Assembly (NCBI GenBank): GCA_903921205.1
Contig: CAIXPF010000077.1
Location: forward strand, 1 to 52,783
Length of the DNA stretch: 52,783 nt
Reading direction: 5' to 3'
Source: an uncultured Acidimicrobiia bacterium
GTDB taxonomy: Bacteria; Actinomycetota; Acidimicrobiia; Acidimicrobiales; CAIXPF01
Shown here: positions 1 to 8,052 of the stretch, one piece after another
Position numbering within the stretch: position 1 is the stretch's first letter
Layout: each line of letters begins with the position of its first letter
Translations under genes and position numbers: made by a program
The notes under the pieces: generated by a model
What the model saw: the letters and a program-made list of their open reading frames with translations, nothing else
Database searches by the model: none
Told to the model about the DNA's origin: nothing

Positions 1-809
1 CCGGCGGCGCCGCGGCCCGCACCGCCTTCATCGGGTTGCTCTCGCGCGACCTCACGGTGCTGCGTAAGTCCATCAAGGAGTTCCTGCCCCGCACGCTGCT
101 GCAACCGCTGCTGCTGATGTTCGTGTTCACCTACGTGTTCCCGAAGATCGGCCAGGGCGTCGGCGGCGGATCGGCCGCAGGCGAGGCCGCGGCCTCGGCG
201 TTCGCCACCGTGCTGGTGGCCGGGGTGGTCGGGCTGTCGGTGTTCTTCCAGGGTGTGCAGGCCGTGGCTCTGCCGCTGGTGCAGGAGTTCGGCTACACCA
301 AGGAGATCGAGGACCGGGTCCTGGCCCCCGTCCCGGTCGCACTGGTGGCGATCGAGAAGGTCACCGCCGGCGCCATCCAGGGCCTGTTCGCCGCATCCCT
401 GGTGTTCCCCCTCGCCTCGTTCGTGCCGGCGACCCCGGTCAACCTGTCCATCCACTGGCCGCTGCTGATCACCCTCGCCCCGCTGGCCTGCCTGGTCGCC
501 TCGGCGCTCGGGCTCAGCTTCGGCACCTTCTTCGAGCCGCGCTCGGTGCCCGTCCTGTTCGGCGTGGTTATCCTGCCGATCACCTTCCTCGGCTGCACCT
601 ACTACTCGTGGTCCTCCCTCGAGTCCATCCGCTGGCTGCAGATCCTGGTGCTCGTCAACCCGCTGGTGTACATCTCCGAAGGTTTCCGGGCCGCACTCAC
701 CAACTCGCCGCACATGCCGCTGTGGGCCATCTACAGCGCCCAGGTGGTCTTCCTGGGGCTGTTCCTTCGGGTCGGTATCCGCAACTTCCGCAAACGCGTC
801 CTGTCCTGA
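1..809 (+). CDS. ABC-2 type transporter permease (5' partial)
   Basis: Membrane subunit of an ABC-2 (DrrB-like) exporter that would pair with an ATPase encoded upstream of the window. The reading frame is open from the first bases, so the real start lies outside; the TTG at 36 is only an internal candidate. About six hydrophobic segments are visible, and the C-terminal NPLVYISEGFRAAL block is typical of ABC-2 permeases. The substrate cannot be told from this fragment. A GC-rich hairpin follows four bases after the stop, and the next gene on the same strand is a methyltransferase 128 bases on. The family call is firm; the exported molecule (lipid, polysaccharide or drug) is unknown. Confidence 0.85.
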   Translation, partial: GGAAARTAFIGLLSRDLTVLRKSIKEFLPRTLLQPLLLMFVFTYVFPKIGQGVGGGSAAGEAAASAFATVLVAGVVGLSVFFQGVQAVALPLVQEFGYTKEIEDRVLAPVPVALVAIEKVTAGAIQGLFAASLVFPLASFVPATPVNLSIHWPLLITLAPLACLVASALGLSFGTFFEPRSVPVLFGVVILPITFLGCTYYSWSSLESIRWLQILVLVNPLVYISEGFRAALTNSPHMPLWAIYSAQVVFLGLFLRVGIRNFRKRVLS

Positions 810-812
810 TCT

Positions 813-831
813 CCCGGTCCGACCGACCGGG
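813..831 (+). terminator. GC-rich hairpin after ABC permease
   Basis: Perfect 7-bp arms (CCCGGTC / GACCGGG) around a 5-base loop start four bases after the permease stop. There is no T-tract, as is common in GC-rich actinobacteria. It is a plausible transcription end, not proven. Confidence 0.4.
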
Positions 832-937
832 CCCGGCACCCCGGGGCCCCGAGCACCATTCGCGTGAACAGCGCTAGCGTCTGCGACGGTCCCGACGCGG
901 CGGTGACGTCGGGCTCGACGGGGGGGGAACTCGCACG

Positions 938-1738
938 ATGCGACCACGATTCGTCTCGACGGTCCTGCAACGACTGCTCGACGAGACCGACCTGTCCGTC
1001 ACCGACCGCGTCCTCGGCGTGGCCTCGGGGGCGGGCGATCTCGAGGTGCTCCGTGGTGCAGGGTTCACCGATCTCACCCTGACCAACGTGGTGGTCGACC
1101 CACTGCACGTGCGCGGCGCCACCACGGTCGATGCGCTCACCACCGATGCGCGCACCACCTGGGAGCAGCAGGACGCCCAGGCGCTGACCTACGCCGAGAA
1201 CAGCTTCGACATCGCCTTCGTGTCCGAGGCGCTGCACCACTGCCGTTCACCGCACCGGGCACTCACCGAGATGGTGCGGGTCGCCCGCAAGGCCGTCATC
1301 GTGATCGAGTCGCGCGACTCGCTGGCGATGAAGGTGGCCCGGCGGCTGCGCCTGAGCAGCGAGTACGAGTTCAACAACCTGCTGCTCACCACCCGAACCC
1401 ACGGCGGTGCCGACTTCGGCCCGGTCCCCAACTACGTCTACCGCTGGACCGAGCGCGAGTTCATCAAGACCATCGCCTCGTTCGACCCGGCGCATCAGCA
1501 CGACTTCTGGTTCTTCCACGGCCTGAAGGTGCCCGGCCAACGCCAGCCCTGGGTGAGCCTGGGCAACGCCCTGCTGACCGTCGCGCCCAAGGAGGCCAAC
1601 CTCTTCGGCATGGTGGCCCTCATCGGCGGGCTGCAGCCCTACCTCGATGCGGACGGGCCCGAGACCCGGCTGCGCCCCGAGGTCAGCCGCCGGCCCGAGG
1701 CCAGGCCGGCATCCCGGGTCCACGCCGTACGGGTCTGA
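938..1738 (+). CDS. Class I SAM-dependent methyltransferase
   Basis: Predicted cytosolic methyltransferase using S-adenosylmethionine. It shows a motif I-like glycine loop (VLGVASGAGDLEVL) at about residues 25-38, and a post-motif acidic/aromatic block NSFDIAFVSEALHHCRSPHRA at about 85-105 that matches the Methyltransf_11 fold. The usual VLDVGCGTG is altered (GVASGAG), but the glycine spacing is kept. The ATG at 938 is preceded by a run of G at about 9 bases that can serve as ribosome binding site. The C-terminal 30 residues are Pro/Arg-rich and probably disordered. The substrate is not evident; the upstream exporter gives no firm hint. Length of 266 aa is normal for the family. Confidence 0.85.
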   Translation: MRPRFVSTVLQRLLDETDLSVTDRVLGVASGAGDLEVLRGAGFTDLTLTNVVVDPLHVRGATTVDALTTDARTTWEQQDAQALTYAENSFDIAFVSEALHHCRSPHRALTEMVRVARKAVIVIESRDSLAMKVARRLRLSSEYEFNNLLLTTRTHGGADFGPVPNYVYRWTEREFIKTIASFDPAHQHDFWFFHGLKVPGQRQPWVSLGNALLTVAPKEANLFGMVALIGGLQPYLDADGPETRLRPEVSRRPEARPASRVHAVRV

Positions 1739-1756
1739 CCGGCCGGCCCGCGGCCG

Positions 1757-2308
1757 TCAGGGCAGCCGGACCGTGTTGGCCACACCCTCGGCGCCGATGT
1801 TCACCGTGAGGATACGGACCGGTACGGAGCCGAGGTTCTTGCCGTTGTGCACCGTGCCCACCGCCTCCATCAGCGCCGTGCCCGCCGGGTAGACCTTGGT
1901 CCCCGCACCCTGGTACTCCACGGTGACCGCGCCCTCGAGGATGTAGGCGTACATCGGCGCGTCGTGGCGGTGCAGCCCCGTTTCCTGGCCCGGCAGCAGG
2001 GTCACGATCACCGAGGACACCTGGGCCGGCACCGCCGTCGGATAGGCCAACGGCTGGCCCAGCACCGTCGCCGGCTGCTTGTCGAGCAACGTGAGCGGCG
2101 CGACCGCCGCTGCGGTGGTCGACGGCGCCGAGGTGGCCGGGACGGTCGAGGCCACCGCCGCGGTGGACGCCGTCGTCTCCGTGGACGTCTCCGTGGACGA
2201 GCCCGACCCACACGCCACCAGCAACCCCACGCCGGCGGCGACGACAGCGAGGAGCCGTGCCGCCGAACTGGAACGGTGACGGGTGATGACGACGGGCCGG
2301 CTGCGCAT
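1757..2308 (-). CDS. Cupin-domain lipoprotein
   Basis: Exported lipoprotein with a single cupin barrel. The N-terminus is basic, then hydrophobic, ending in the lipobox LLVAC at about residues 29-33, so the mature protein should be lipid-anchored at the outer face of the membrane. A Ser/Thr/Ala-rich linker of about 35 residues follows, then the cupin core GLHRHDAPMYAYILEGAVTV with the His-x-His metal-binding pattern and a later VHNGKN segment. Cupins of this sort bind a metal and a small molecule or act as dioxygenases or isomerases; no substrate can be assigned. A TAGGGT box at 2315-2320 on this strand lies six bases before the ATG, with no Shine-Dalgarno, suggesting a leaderless transcript. 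Confidence 0.85.
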   Translation of the reverse strand: MRSRPVVITRHRSSSAARLLAVVAAGVGLLVACGSGSSTETSTETTASTAAVASTVPATSAPSTTAAAVAPLTLLDKQPATVLGQPLAYPTAVPAQVSSVIVTLLPGQETGLHRHDAPMYAYILEGAVTVEYQGAGTKVYPAGTALMEAVGTVHNGKNLGSVPVRILTVNIGAEGVANTVRLP

Positions 2309-2427
2309 GGCCCGACCCTAGTGTCGCGGCCGGTGCGGCCTTCGGTCCCCGAGACAGCGGTGCACCGCACCCGGACGCGACGTCGCCCCCGGCCCGACCA
2401 TGGCCGGACCGGGGGCGATCGGTCGGA

Positions 2428-5157
2428 TCAGACCCGGCTCTCCACCGCGACCACCGCTGCGGACGGGCGGGTGGAGGCGTCGTTCACCGCGGTCTGGATG
2501 CTGCTGAAGGTGTCACCCTCGGTGAGGCCCATCACGAAGGTGTGCGGGCCGACGAGAGACGGCAGCACCACATCGGCCGGGGTTCCGGGGGTGAGGCCGC
2601 TGGTCCGCCCGAATCCGAGCACGGTCATCTTCTGGTCCATCAGGGCGTACTCGTCGGGGCTGGTGTCGTCGACGAGGTTGCGCACGAAGAACGACCGGTC
2701 CCGCACGGTGTCGGCGAAGCCGGCCCACTCCGGTCCGGGTAGGTCACCCTTGCGCGATCCGGTCAGGGCGATGTTCATCCCGTCGGAGAAGATCACCCGG
2801 TCGGTGGTGAAATCGATCTGGCCGCCCGGGGTGCCCTCGAAGAGGAACCAGTACGCCGTCGGGGTCTGCTCCCATTCCATCACCGTGTGGGTCGGGAAGA
2901 AGTCCCACCGGAACCGCCACCCGTCCGGGGTGACCGACCGGAACGACGCCTTGAGCGGACCGCTGCTCAGCGTCGTGGTGGTGACCCCGCCGAAGCCGGG
3001 ATGGGAGTAGCCCTCGGGGAAGATGGCGTTCGGCATACCCCGGTAGGTGCCGCCTGCACCGGCGACGGTGGGCGAGTAGTTCAGCCAGTCCTGGTCGTTC
3101 ACGTCGACGATGCTGGAGAGCCCGCCGTTCGCCGGCTGCAGGTACCACGATCCCCTCGGGGTGGCGATCTGCAGCGCAGCCATGCCGGCATCGGTGGTGG
3201 AACTCACCGTGACCTGCGGGGTGACGGCGGCCGGCGCGATGCCGGCGGTCACGGTGTCGAAGTAGACGTGCAGGGTGCGGGCGTTCGACGGGCCGATCGG
3301 CCCGCTCAGCTGCACCACGACGGTGCCGACGGCGTAGGAGGCGGCGTTGAAGCCCGGCGCCGGGTCGAACTGGAACGGGACCGCGGCGTTGAGCACCGAC
3401 CCCGCATTGTCGACCTCGACCACCCGGATGCTGTTGGGGTCGAACGCCGCGGAGGCCCCCAACTTCGCCAGCGCCGAGGTGAAGTCGAGCCCGAACTCCG
3501 CCGTTGCCGAGTTGGCGACCGCCGTCGCCGAGGTCAGCTCGACCGGCATGCGGTAGCCCCAGCCGGCATTCCACCAGTTCGGCGCCGGCGCAGCGGCTGC
3601 ACCGCCGGGCTGCGGGACCACCGGCGGCGGGCCGGCCGGAGCCAGCCAGTCGACCGCAGCGCCGAACAGCTTCCAACCGTCGGCGGTGAGCGTCGGAGGC
3701 GTCTGCGTCGCGAGGAAGAACCCGACCCGGCGAGCGGCGGCGGTGCCGGTGGTGAGCGCTGCGCCACTCTCCACCCCGAAGACGGCCACCCGGGACTTGC
3801 CGACCAGGCGGGCGATCACGGTTGCGCCCGGGGCCACGGTGCCGACCGACCCGTAGGTCGCGGCTGCCGAGGTGACCGCCGTGCCGGTCAGGCCCCCGGC
3901 CAGCGGGTTACCGGCGGCGGCGATGGTGAGCGAGGTCTGCGAGTTGAGCAGGCTGGGGCTCGAGCCGAGCCGCAGCGTGGCCTGCGCCGCCACCTCGCTG
4001 GACAGTACCGGTACCGCCAGATCGGCCAGCCACGACGGCACCAGCGTGGCATCGACCGATGCCGACACCACCACGAGGTCGGAACCGCTCACGCTCGACG
4101 GTGAGGTCAGCGCGTTGTCGTCGACGAGGGTGACCGTGAAACCCTTGGCCACCAGGTAGTTGCGCAGCGTCCGGTCGCCGAGCACCGGCGAGGTGGCGTT
4201 GCCCACCAGCAGGTGCGCCGTGCGCGTCGGCGGGGGCGGCGGCGGGGTTCCCCCGGTGGGGACGGTCACCACCACGGTGTCGGAATCCGCGTACTGCCCG
4301 TCACCGGCCCGATACGCCAGCTCGTAGGTGCCCGCCTGGCTGAAGGTCGCCGACGGGGCTACTGCGCTGCTCGACGGGGCGAAGGTGACGACACCGGGGC
4401 CGGACACCTTGGTCCAGCTCCCACTGATCGTGTTCGACGGCAGCCCATCGTCCTCGACCGTGCCCTTCAGCGCAGTGCGGAACGCTCCGGGGGCAACCGC
4501 GCGGTCCGGACCGGCATCAGCCGTGGGGGCCCGGTTGGCGACCCCACCGGTGCAGGTCGTCGTCCACGTTGCCGGGCAGCTGTTCCACGCCGGGGCGTTG
4601 AGGGTGGCGCCCTTGGCGACGATGATCATCGAGGCCCGGAACGCGATCGGCGTGTGGTTCGCCAGGTTGTCGGGTCCGGTGTAGCAGTGGGTCCCGCATG
4701 AGTTGCCGGTCATGAGCAGCTCGCCGCTGGCCTTGTCCTTGACCATGACCGCGGCGTAATCGAACGGTTGGGTCCAGTTCCAGTTCGGGGTCTTCCACCA
4801 CTTCGACGGGATCCCGAAGTCGATCCAGTAGGTGCCGGTGGTGGCCACGGTCTGGTAACCGGTGCACGCCTCGTCGACGAAGCTGTTGCGCCAGACGCAC
4901 AGCTGCATGAGCGTTTCGAGGTCCGACGGCTTCTTGGTGACCTCGAGGCGCATGAACGCCCGACCGTCGGCGTAGTTGACCGGCGAGGTCCAGTCCGGCG
5001 GTGATGCATAGTTCACCCGGGCGACCGTGGTGGCCTTGTGGGTCAGCAGGGTGTCGAACAGCCGGAACTGGGTCGGGTCCGCACCGGCGGTCGGCGACAA
5101 CGCCAACCCCATGGCCAACAGCAACAAACTCACGACAATGCTCAGCCGCCGCCGCAT
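2428..5157 (-). CDS. Secreted multidomain protein (PKD-like, ThuA-like and DUF2341-like parts)
   Basis: Large exported protein of 909 aa with a clear signal peptide (residues 1-26, ending SPTAGA). Going by eye: an N-terminal Cys-containing domain at about 27-205 that I do not recognise; a PKD/REJ-like beta-sandwich at about 208-300 (starts NRAPTADAGPDRAVAPG); a polyproline linker; a Rossmann-like, ThuA-like domain at about 312-510; a DUF2341-like beta domain starting WWNAGWGYRMPVEL at about 530-650; and a C-terminal beta-rich domain of about 250 residues with WRFRWDFFPTHTVMEWEQ. The layout resembles extracellular carbohydrate-binding or degrading proteins, but I see no catalytic signature. 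GGGAG about 5 bases before the ATG is a fair ribosome binding site. Function unknown. Confidence 0.8.
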   Translation of the reverse strand: MRRRLSIVVSLLLLAMGLALSPTAGADPTQFRLFDTLLTHKATTVARVNYASPPDWTSPVNYADGRAFMRLEVTKKPSDLETLMQLCVWRNSFVDEACTGYQTVATTGTYWIDFGIPSKWWKTPNWNWTQPFDYAAVMVKDKASGELLMTGNSCGTHCYTGPDNLANHTPIAFRASMIIVAKGATLNAPAWNSCPATWTTTCTGGVANRAPTADAGPDRAVAPGAFRTALKGTVEDDGLPSNTISGSWTKVSGPGVVTFAPSSSAVAPSATFSQAGTYELAYRAGDGQYADSDTVVVTVPTGGTPPPPPPTRTAHLLVGNATSPVLGDRTLRNYLVAKGFTVTLVDDNALTSPSSVSGSDLVVVSASVDATLVPSWLADLAVPVLSSEVAAQATLRLGSSPSLLNSQTSLTIAAAGNPLAGGLTGTAVTSAAATYGSVGTVAPGATVIARLVGKSRVAVFGVESGAALTTGTAAARRVGFFLATQTPPTLTADGWKLFGAAVDWLAPAGPPPVVPQPGGAAAAPAPNWWNAGWGYRMPVELTSATAVANSATAEFGLDFTSALAKLGASAAFDPNSIRVVEVDNAGSVLNAAVPFQFDPAPGFNAASYAVGTVVVQLSGPIGPSNARTLHVYFDTVTAGIAPAAVTPQVTVSSTTDAGMAALQIATPRGSWYLQPANGGLSSIVDVNDQDWLNYSPTVAGAGGTYRGMPNAIFPEGYSHPGFGGVTTTTLSSGPLKASFRSVTPDGWRFRWDFFPTHTVMEWEQTPTAYWFLFEGTPGGQIDFTTDRVIFSDGMNIALTGSRKGDLPGPEWAGFADTVRDRSFFVRNLVDDTSPDEYALMDQKMTVLGFGRTSGLTPGTPADVVLPSLVGPHTFVMGLTEGDTFSSIQTAVNDASTRPSAAVVAVESRV

Positions 5158-5268
5158 TGGGTACTCCCGCCTGATTCGACTCCGCCGGACCGGACACTAA
5201 CGACGCCCTGCCGCGTCACTGTGGTCGGAGCAGCATGATTTTCCGGGATCATCGCCCCAGAGGGACTC

Positions 5269-5294
5269 GGCGGGTTCCAGCGGTCGTCGCTACG
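5269..5294. repeat. IS30 left terminal inverted repeat
   Basis: 26-bp end, starting GGCGGGTTCCAG and ending TCGTCGCTACG. Complementary to 6512-6537 with two mismatches. Contains the transposase stop codon. Confidence 0.92.
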
Positions 5295-6492
5295 GGGAGC
5301 CTGGTTGGAGGGTAGCGAACAGGGCGGTGGGGGTCTGCCATCCGAGGGTCTTGCGGGGTCGCCGGTTGAGTTCCTCGGCGACGCGGGCGAGGTCTGCGGG
5401 GCTGTGCAGGCGGAGGTCGCTGCTCTTGGGGAAGTAGTTGCGGAGTAGTCCGTTGGTGTTCTCGTTGCTGGGCCGCTGCCATGGCCGGCCCGGCCGGCAG
5501 AAGTACACGGGCATGTTGGTGGCGGCGGTCAGCGCGTGGTGGTGACACATTTCCGAGCCTTGGTCCCAGGTCAGCGAACGCCGCAACGACACCGGCAAGG
5601 CGTCGAAGATCGTCTCGAGTTGTCGGCGCAGGCTGTCCGAGCGCGAGGCCGGGTCGAGGTGAACCAGCACGGTGAACCTGGAGGTTCGTTCGACGAGGGT
5701 GCCGATCGCTGAACGGTTGAACGCGCCGACGATGAGGTCACCTTCCCAATGCCCAGCGACGAGGCGGTCGTCGGCTTCTGCGGGCCGTTGATCGATCAAA
5801 GTGATCGGGACCACGAACCGTGGACGTCGCTCGTCGCCGCATCGCCTGGGTCGTCGGTGGGGACGCCCGGTGCGCAGCACGCTCGCCGGTTCGCGTTCCA
5901 CGACTCGTTGAGGGCTGTAGAGCGCCTGGTAGATGGTCTCCACTGCCAGGTGGCGCCCGTGGACGGCGTCGAGCTCGTGGGCGACCTGTTCGGGGCTCCA
6001 ACGCTGATCGAGGTAGCCCTGCACGATGCCGCGCAGTTCGCTGTCACGTTCAAGGACCCGGACTTTGGGTCGCGGCCGGCGAGCGTGAGTCATTGCCTGC
6101 GCGATGTGCGGCCGGTAGGCGCCGTCGGGCGACGTGTTGCGCTGCAATTCCCGCGCCACCGTGGACACCGCCCGACCCAGCTCGGCCGCGAGGGACCGAG
6201 CAGAACGGCCGACGTGCACACCATCAGCGATGGTCACCCGTTCAGCCGCGGTCAGATAGCGACCAGACTCAGGACGCGACGGGACCTGGTGCATGATCGG
6301 CTCAACGACCCGGATGACGCCGTTCCGCGTGAACGATCCGCCGTTCTTCCACCAGTGCCCGGTCTTGCGGTCGATCTCAAGACGTCGGCACGATTCAGAG
6401 ATCGACACCCCTTGGCGGATCAACCGAACGAACTGCGCACGCTTTTCCGTCATCGGCTGCCGACCCGGGCGCCCGCTCGAAGCTGATCTCAT
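5290..6492 (-). CDS. IS30-family transposase
   Basis: DDE transposase of 400 aa that cuts and joins the ends of the surrounding IS. The N-terminal half carries two helix-turn-helix-like segments (about 15-50, ISESCRRLEIDRKTGHWW; and about 82-115, LTAAERVTIADGVHVG... TVARELQRN), which bind the terminal repeats. The catalytic triad follows family motifs: Asp in GHWEGDLIVG (about 250), Asp in LTWDQGSEM (about 309) and Glu in RPSNENTNGLLRNYFPK (about 345). Length and motif order are normal for IS30. The stop codon TAG (5290-5292) lies inside the left terminal repeat, so the coding region runs into the end of the element. Confidence 0.95.
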   Translation of the reverse strand: MRSASSGRPGRQPMTEKRAQFVRLIRQGVSISESCRRLEIDRKTGHWWKNGGSFTRNGVIRVVEPIMHQVPSRPESGRYLTAAERVTIADGVHVGRSARSLAAELGRAVSTVARELQRNTSPDGAYRPHIAQAMTHARRPRPKVRVLERDSELRGIVQGYLDQRWSPEQVAHELDAVHGRHLAVETIYQALYSPQRVVEREPASVLRTGRPHRRPRRCGDERRPRFVVPITLIDQRPAEADDRLVAGHWEGDLIVGAFNRSAIGTLVERTSRFTVLVHLDPASRSDSLRRQLETIFDALPVSLRRSLTWDQGSEMCHHHALTAATNMPVYFCRPGRPWQRPSNENTNGLLRNYFPKSSDLRLHSPADLARVAEELNRRPRKTLGWQTPTALFATLQPGSP

Positions 6493-6511
6493 GCCACCTG
6501 CTTACCTCAGG

Positions 6512-6537
6512 CGTAGCGACGATCCCTGGAACCCGCC
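6512..6537. repeat. IS30 right terminal inverted repeat
   Basis: 26-bp end (CGTAGCGACGA ... CTGGAACCCGCC), partner of 5269-5294. It lies 20 bases upstream of the transposase start and would also hold or overlap its promoter. Confidence 0.92.
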
Positions 6538-6540
6538 CTC

Positions 6541-6887
6541 CGGGAACCCCCCGATTGAACCCGTCGGGTGGTGGTCCGGCCACTCGTCGCTCCGGTGTGC
6601 CCGGACCGCAGGTCCGGACAACCCAGCGGCCGGATTCGCAGGACGCGGCCGTAGGATCGACCGGGACCGCACCGGCCGGTCAGGCCCGAACTCGTGGCCG
6701 GACCCGACGAGGTCCGGCCGGACCGGGACCGCACCAGACCCAGCCCGACCGGACCCGGGTCACCCCGAGGTCCGTCAGCGAACGGAGACGCCGTGGCCCG
6801 CACCGAGATCGGAACGTCACACCGGCACCGCACCAACCCACGCAGCGGCCGGCCGGCGCAACCGGCTGCGCGTGCCGGAGCGATCGC
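6541..6887. other. Gene-free stretch with CCGGACC palindromes
   Basis: 347 bases between the IS and the carbamate kinase start. An open frame runs through it, but the translation is Arg/Pro/Gly-rich low complexity and I do not call it a gene. It holds a GTGG/CCAC palindrome (6571-6583), a hairpin CCGGACC-gca-GGTCCGG (6601-6617), a perfect 14-bp palindrome GGTCCGGCCGGACC (6711-6724), and an exact 15-bp direct repeat GACCGGGACCGCACC at 6659-6673 and 6721-6735. It may hold the arcC promoter, but I cannot pick one. Confidence 0.6.
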
Positions 6888-7880
6888 ATGACCGGGCTCG
6901 ACACCACGTCCGGAGCCGATGACGCCCCGAGGCCGGACGGCAAGCTGGCGGTGGTGGCCCTCGGCGGCAACGTGCTGATCCGTGACGCCGGACACCAGTC
7001 CATTCCCGACCAGTACGCCATCGTCGAGGAACTCGCCCCCCACCTCGTCGATCTGGTCGCCGACGGGTGGCGGCTGGTGGTCACCCACGGCAACGGCCCC
7101 CAGGCCGGGTTCATCATGCGGCGGTCGGAGCTGGCGAGCGCCGAGGTGGCCCCGGTCCCGCTCGACTACGTCGTGGGTGACACCCAAGGTGCGATGGGCT
7201 ACATGTTCGTCAAGGCGCTGGCCAACGAGCTGCACCGTCGGGGGCTGCAGTTGCCGGTCGTGGCGGTGGTGACCCAGGCCGTGGTCGATGCCGGTGATCC
7301 CGCCTTCGGTCATCCGACCAAACCGGTCGGCACCTTCCTCGACGAGGCCACCGCCCGGCACTACGCCGACACCCTCGGATGGACCATCGCCGAGGACTCG
7401 GGTCGCGGCTGGCGTCGCACGGTCCCCTCGCCGATCCCCGTGGAGGTGGTCGAGCTGCCCACCATCGCCGCGCTCACCGAGCAGGGCACGCTGGTGGTGG
7501 CCGGCGGTGGCGGCGGCATCCCCGTGGTTCGTGACCCCGAGGGCCGCCTGCGCGGTGTCGAAGCGGTCATCGACAAGGACCTGACCTCGGCGCGCATCGC
7601 CGACGGTATCGGCGCCGACCTGCTGGTGCTGTGCACCGGCGTGGAACGCGTCGCCATCGACTTCGGCACCCCACGGCAACGCTGGCTGGACCGGCTCGGC
7701 CTCGACGAGGCACGCGAGCTGGCCGACTCCGGCCAGCTCGGCGAGGGCAGCATGAAACCCAAGGTCGAAGCGCTGATCGACTTCGTGCAGCGCCGTCCGG
7801 GTGCCGCCGGGGTCATCACCACCCCGGACCGGCTCAGCGGGGTGCCGACCCGTCGCACCGGCACCTGGATCTCCGCCTGA
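6888..7880 (+). CDS. arcC: Carbamate kinase
   Basis: Catalyses reversible phosphate transfer between carbamoyl phosphate and ADP, giving ATP, ammonia and CO2. The 330-aa product starts the kinase fold with KLAVVALGGNVLI and has HGNGPQAGFIMRR, VGDTQGAMGYM, KPVGTF, VVAGGGGGIPVV, AVIDKDLTSARIA and the C-terminal GSMKPKVEAL motif, all hallmarks of the amino acid kinase family ArcC type. The ATG at 6888 was chosen because similarity begins about 19 residues later and GGAG lies 8 bases upstream; a longer in-frame extension to 6555 is low complexity. No arginine deiminase or ornithine carbamoyltransferase gene is nearby, so its pathway (arginine, agmatine or purine-derived carbamoyl phosphate) is unknown. 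Confidence 0.93.
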   Translation: MTGLDTTSGADDAPRPDGKLAVVALGGNVLIRDAGHQSIPDQYAIVEELAPHLVDLVADGWRLVVTHGNGPQAGFIMRRSELASAEVAPVPLDYVVGDTQGAMGYMFVKALANELHRRGLQLPVVAVVTQAVVDAGDPAFGHPTKPVGTFLDEATARHYADTLGWTIAEDSGRGWRRTVPSPIPVEVVELPTIAALTEQGTLVVAGGGGGIPVVRDPEGRLRGVEAVIDKDLTSARIADGIGADLLVLCTGVERVAIDFGTPRQRWLDRLGLDEARELADSGQLGEGSMKPKVEALIDFVQRRPGAAGVITTPDRLSGVPTRRTGTWISA

Positions 7881-7893
7881 TCGACCGGTATCC

Positions 7894-7914
7894 CGGCCCA
7901 CTGCCCTAGGGCCG
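7894..7914 (+). terminator. Weak hairpin after arcC
   Basis: 6-bp arms CGGCCC / GGGCCG with a 9-base loop, 13 bases after the arcC stop and without a T-tract. It could end the arcC transcript; low certainty. Confidence 0.3.
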
Positions 7915-7945
7915 AATGGCTCTCGCCGCGACGGAACGTCGTTCG

Positions 7946-7951
7946 TACAGT
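7946..7951 (+). promoter_or_regulatory. Candidate -10 box (TACAGT)
   Basis: TACAGT lies 42 bases before the tiny leader ORF and 98 bases before the exported-protein gene. I see no clear -35. It fits the TAnnnT pattern of actinobacterial housekeeping promoters. Confidence 0.3.
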
Positions 7952-7992
7952 CGGTACCGAGACGTCGGCAGATGACACAGGACGGGGAACCG

Positions 7993-8052
7993 ATGCGAAC
8001 AGTCAGCAGCCACCTCGGCGAGGGTTCGCCGGGCGAGGGAGCCGGGCGATGA
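7993..8052 (+). CDS. Possible 19-aa leader peptide
   Basis: ATG at 7993 after a purine-rich stretch (GGACGGGGAA) opens a 19-codon frame (MRTVSSHLGEGSPGEGAGR) whose TGA overlaps the ATG of the next gene in an ATGA junction. The arrangement would couple translation of the downstream exported protein. The peptide has no recognisable function and no run of one amino acid that would suggest classical attenuation. It could equally be chance. Confidence 0.3.
   Translation: MRTVSSHLGEGSPGEGAGR

Larger units (their letters stand above)
5266..6540 (-). mobile_element. Complete IS30-family insertion sequence with target duplication
   Basis: The element spans 5269-6537 (1269 bp). Its 26-bp terminal inverted repeats at 5269-5294 and 6512-6537 match at 24 of 26 positions (differences at two inner positions). 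The trinucleotide CTC sits directly outside both ends (5266-5268 and 6538-6540), a 3-bp target duplication in the range expected for IS30. A single intact transposase fills it. Perfect ends and an open frame suggest a recent, possibly active insertion. It lies between the secreted-protein gene and the carbamate kinase gene and interrupts no recognisable gene. Confidence 0.93.
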
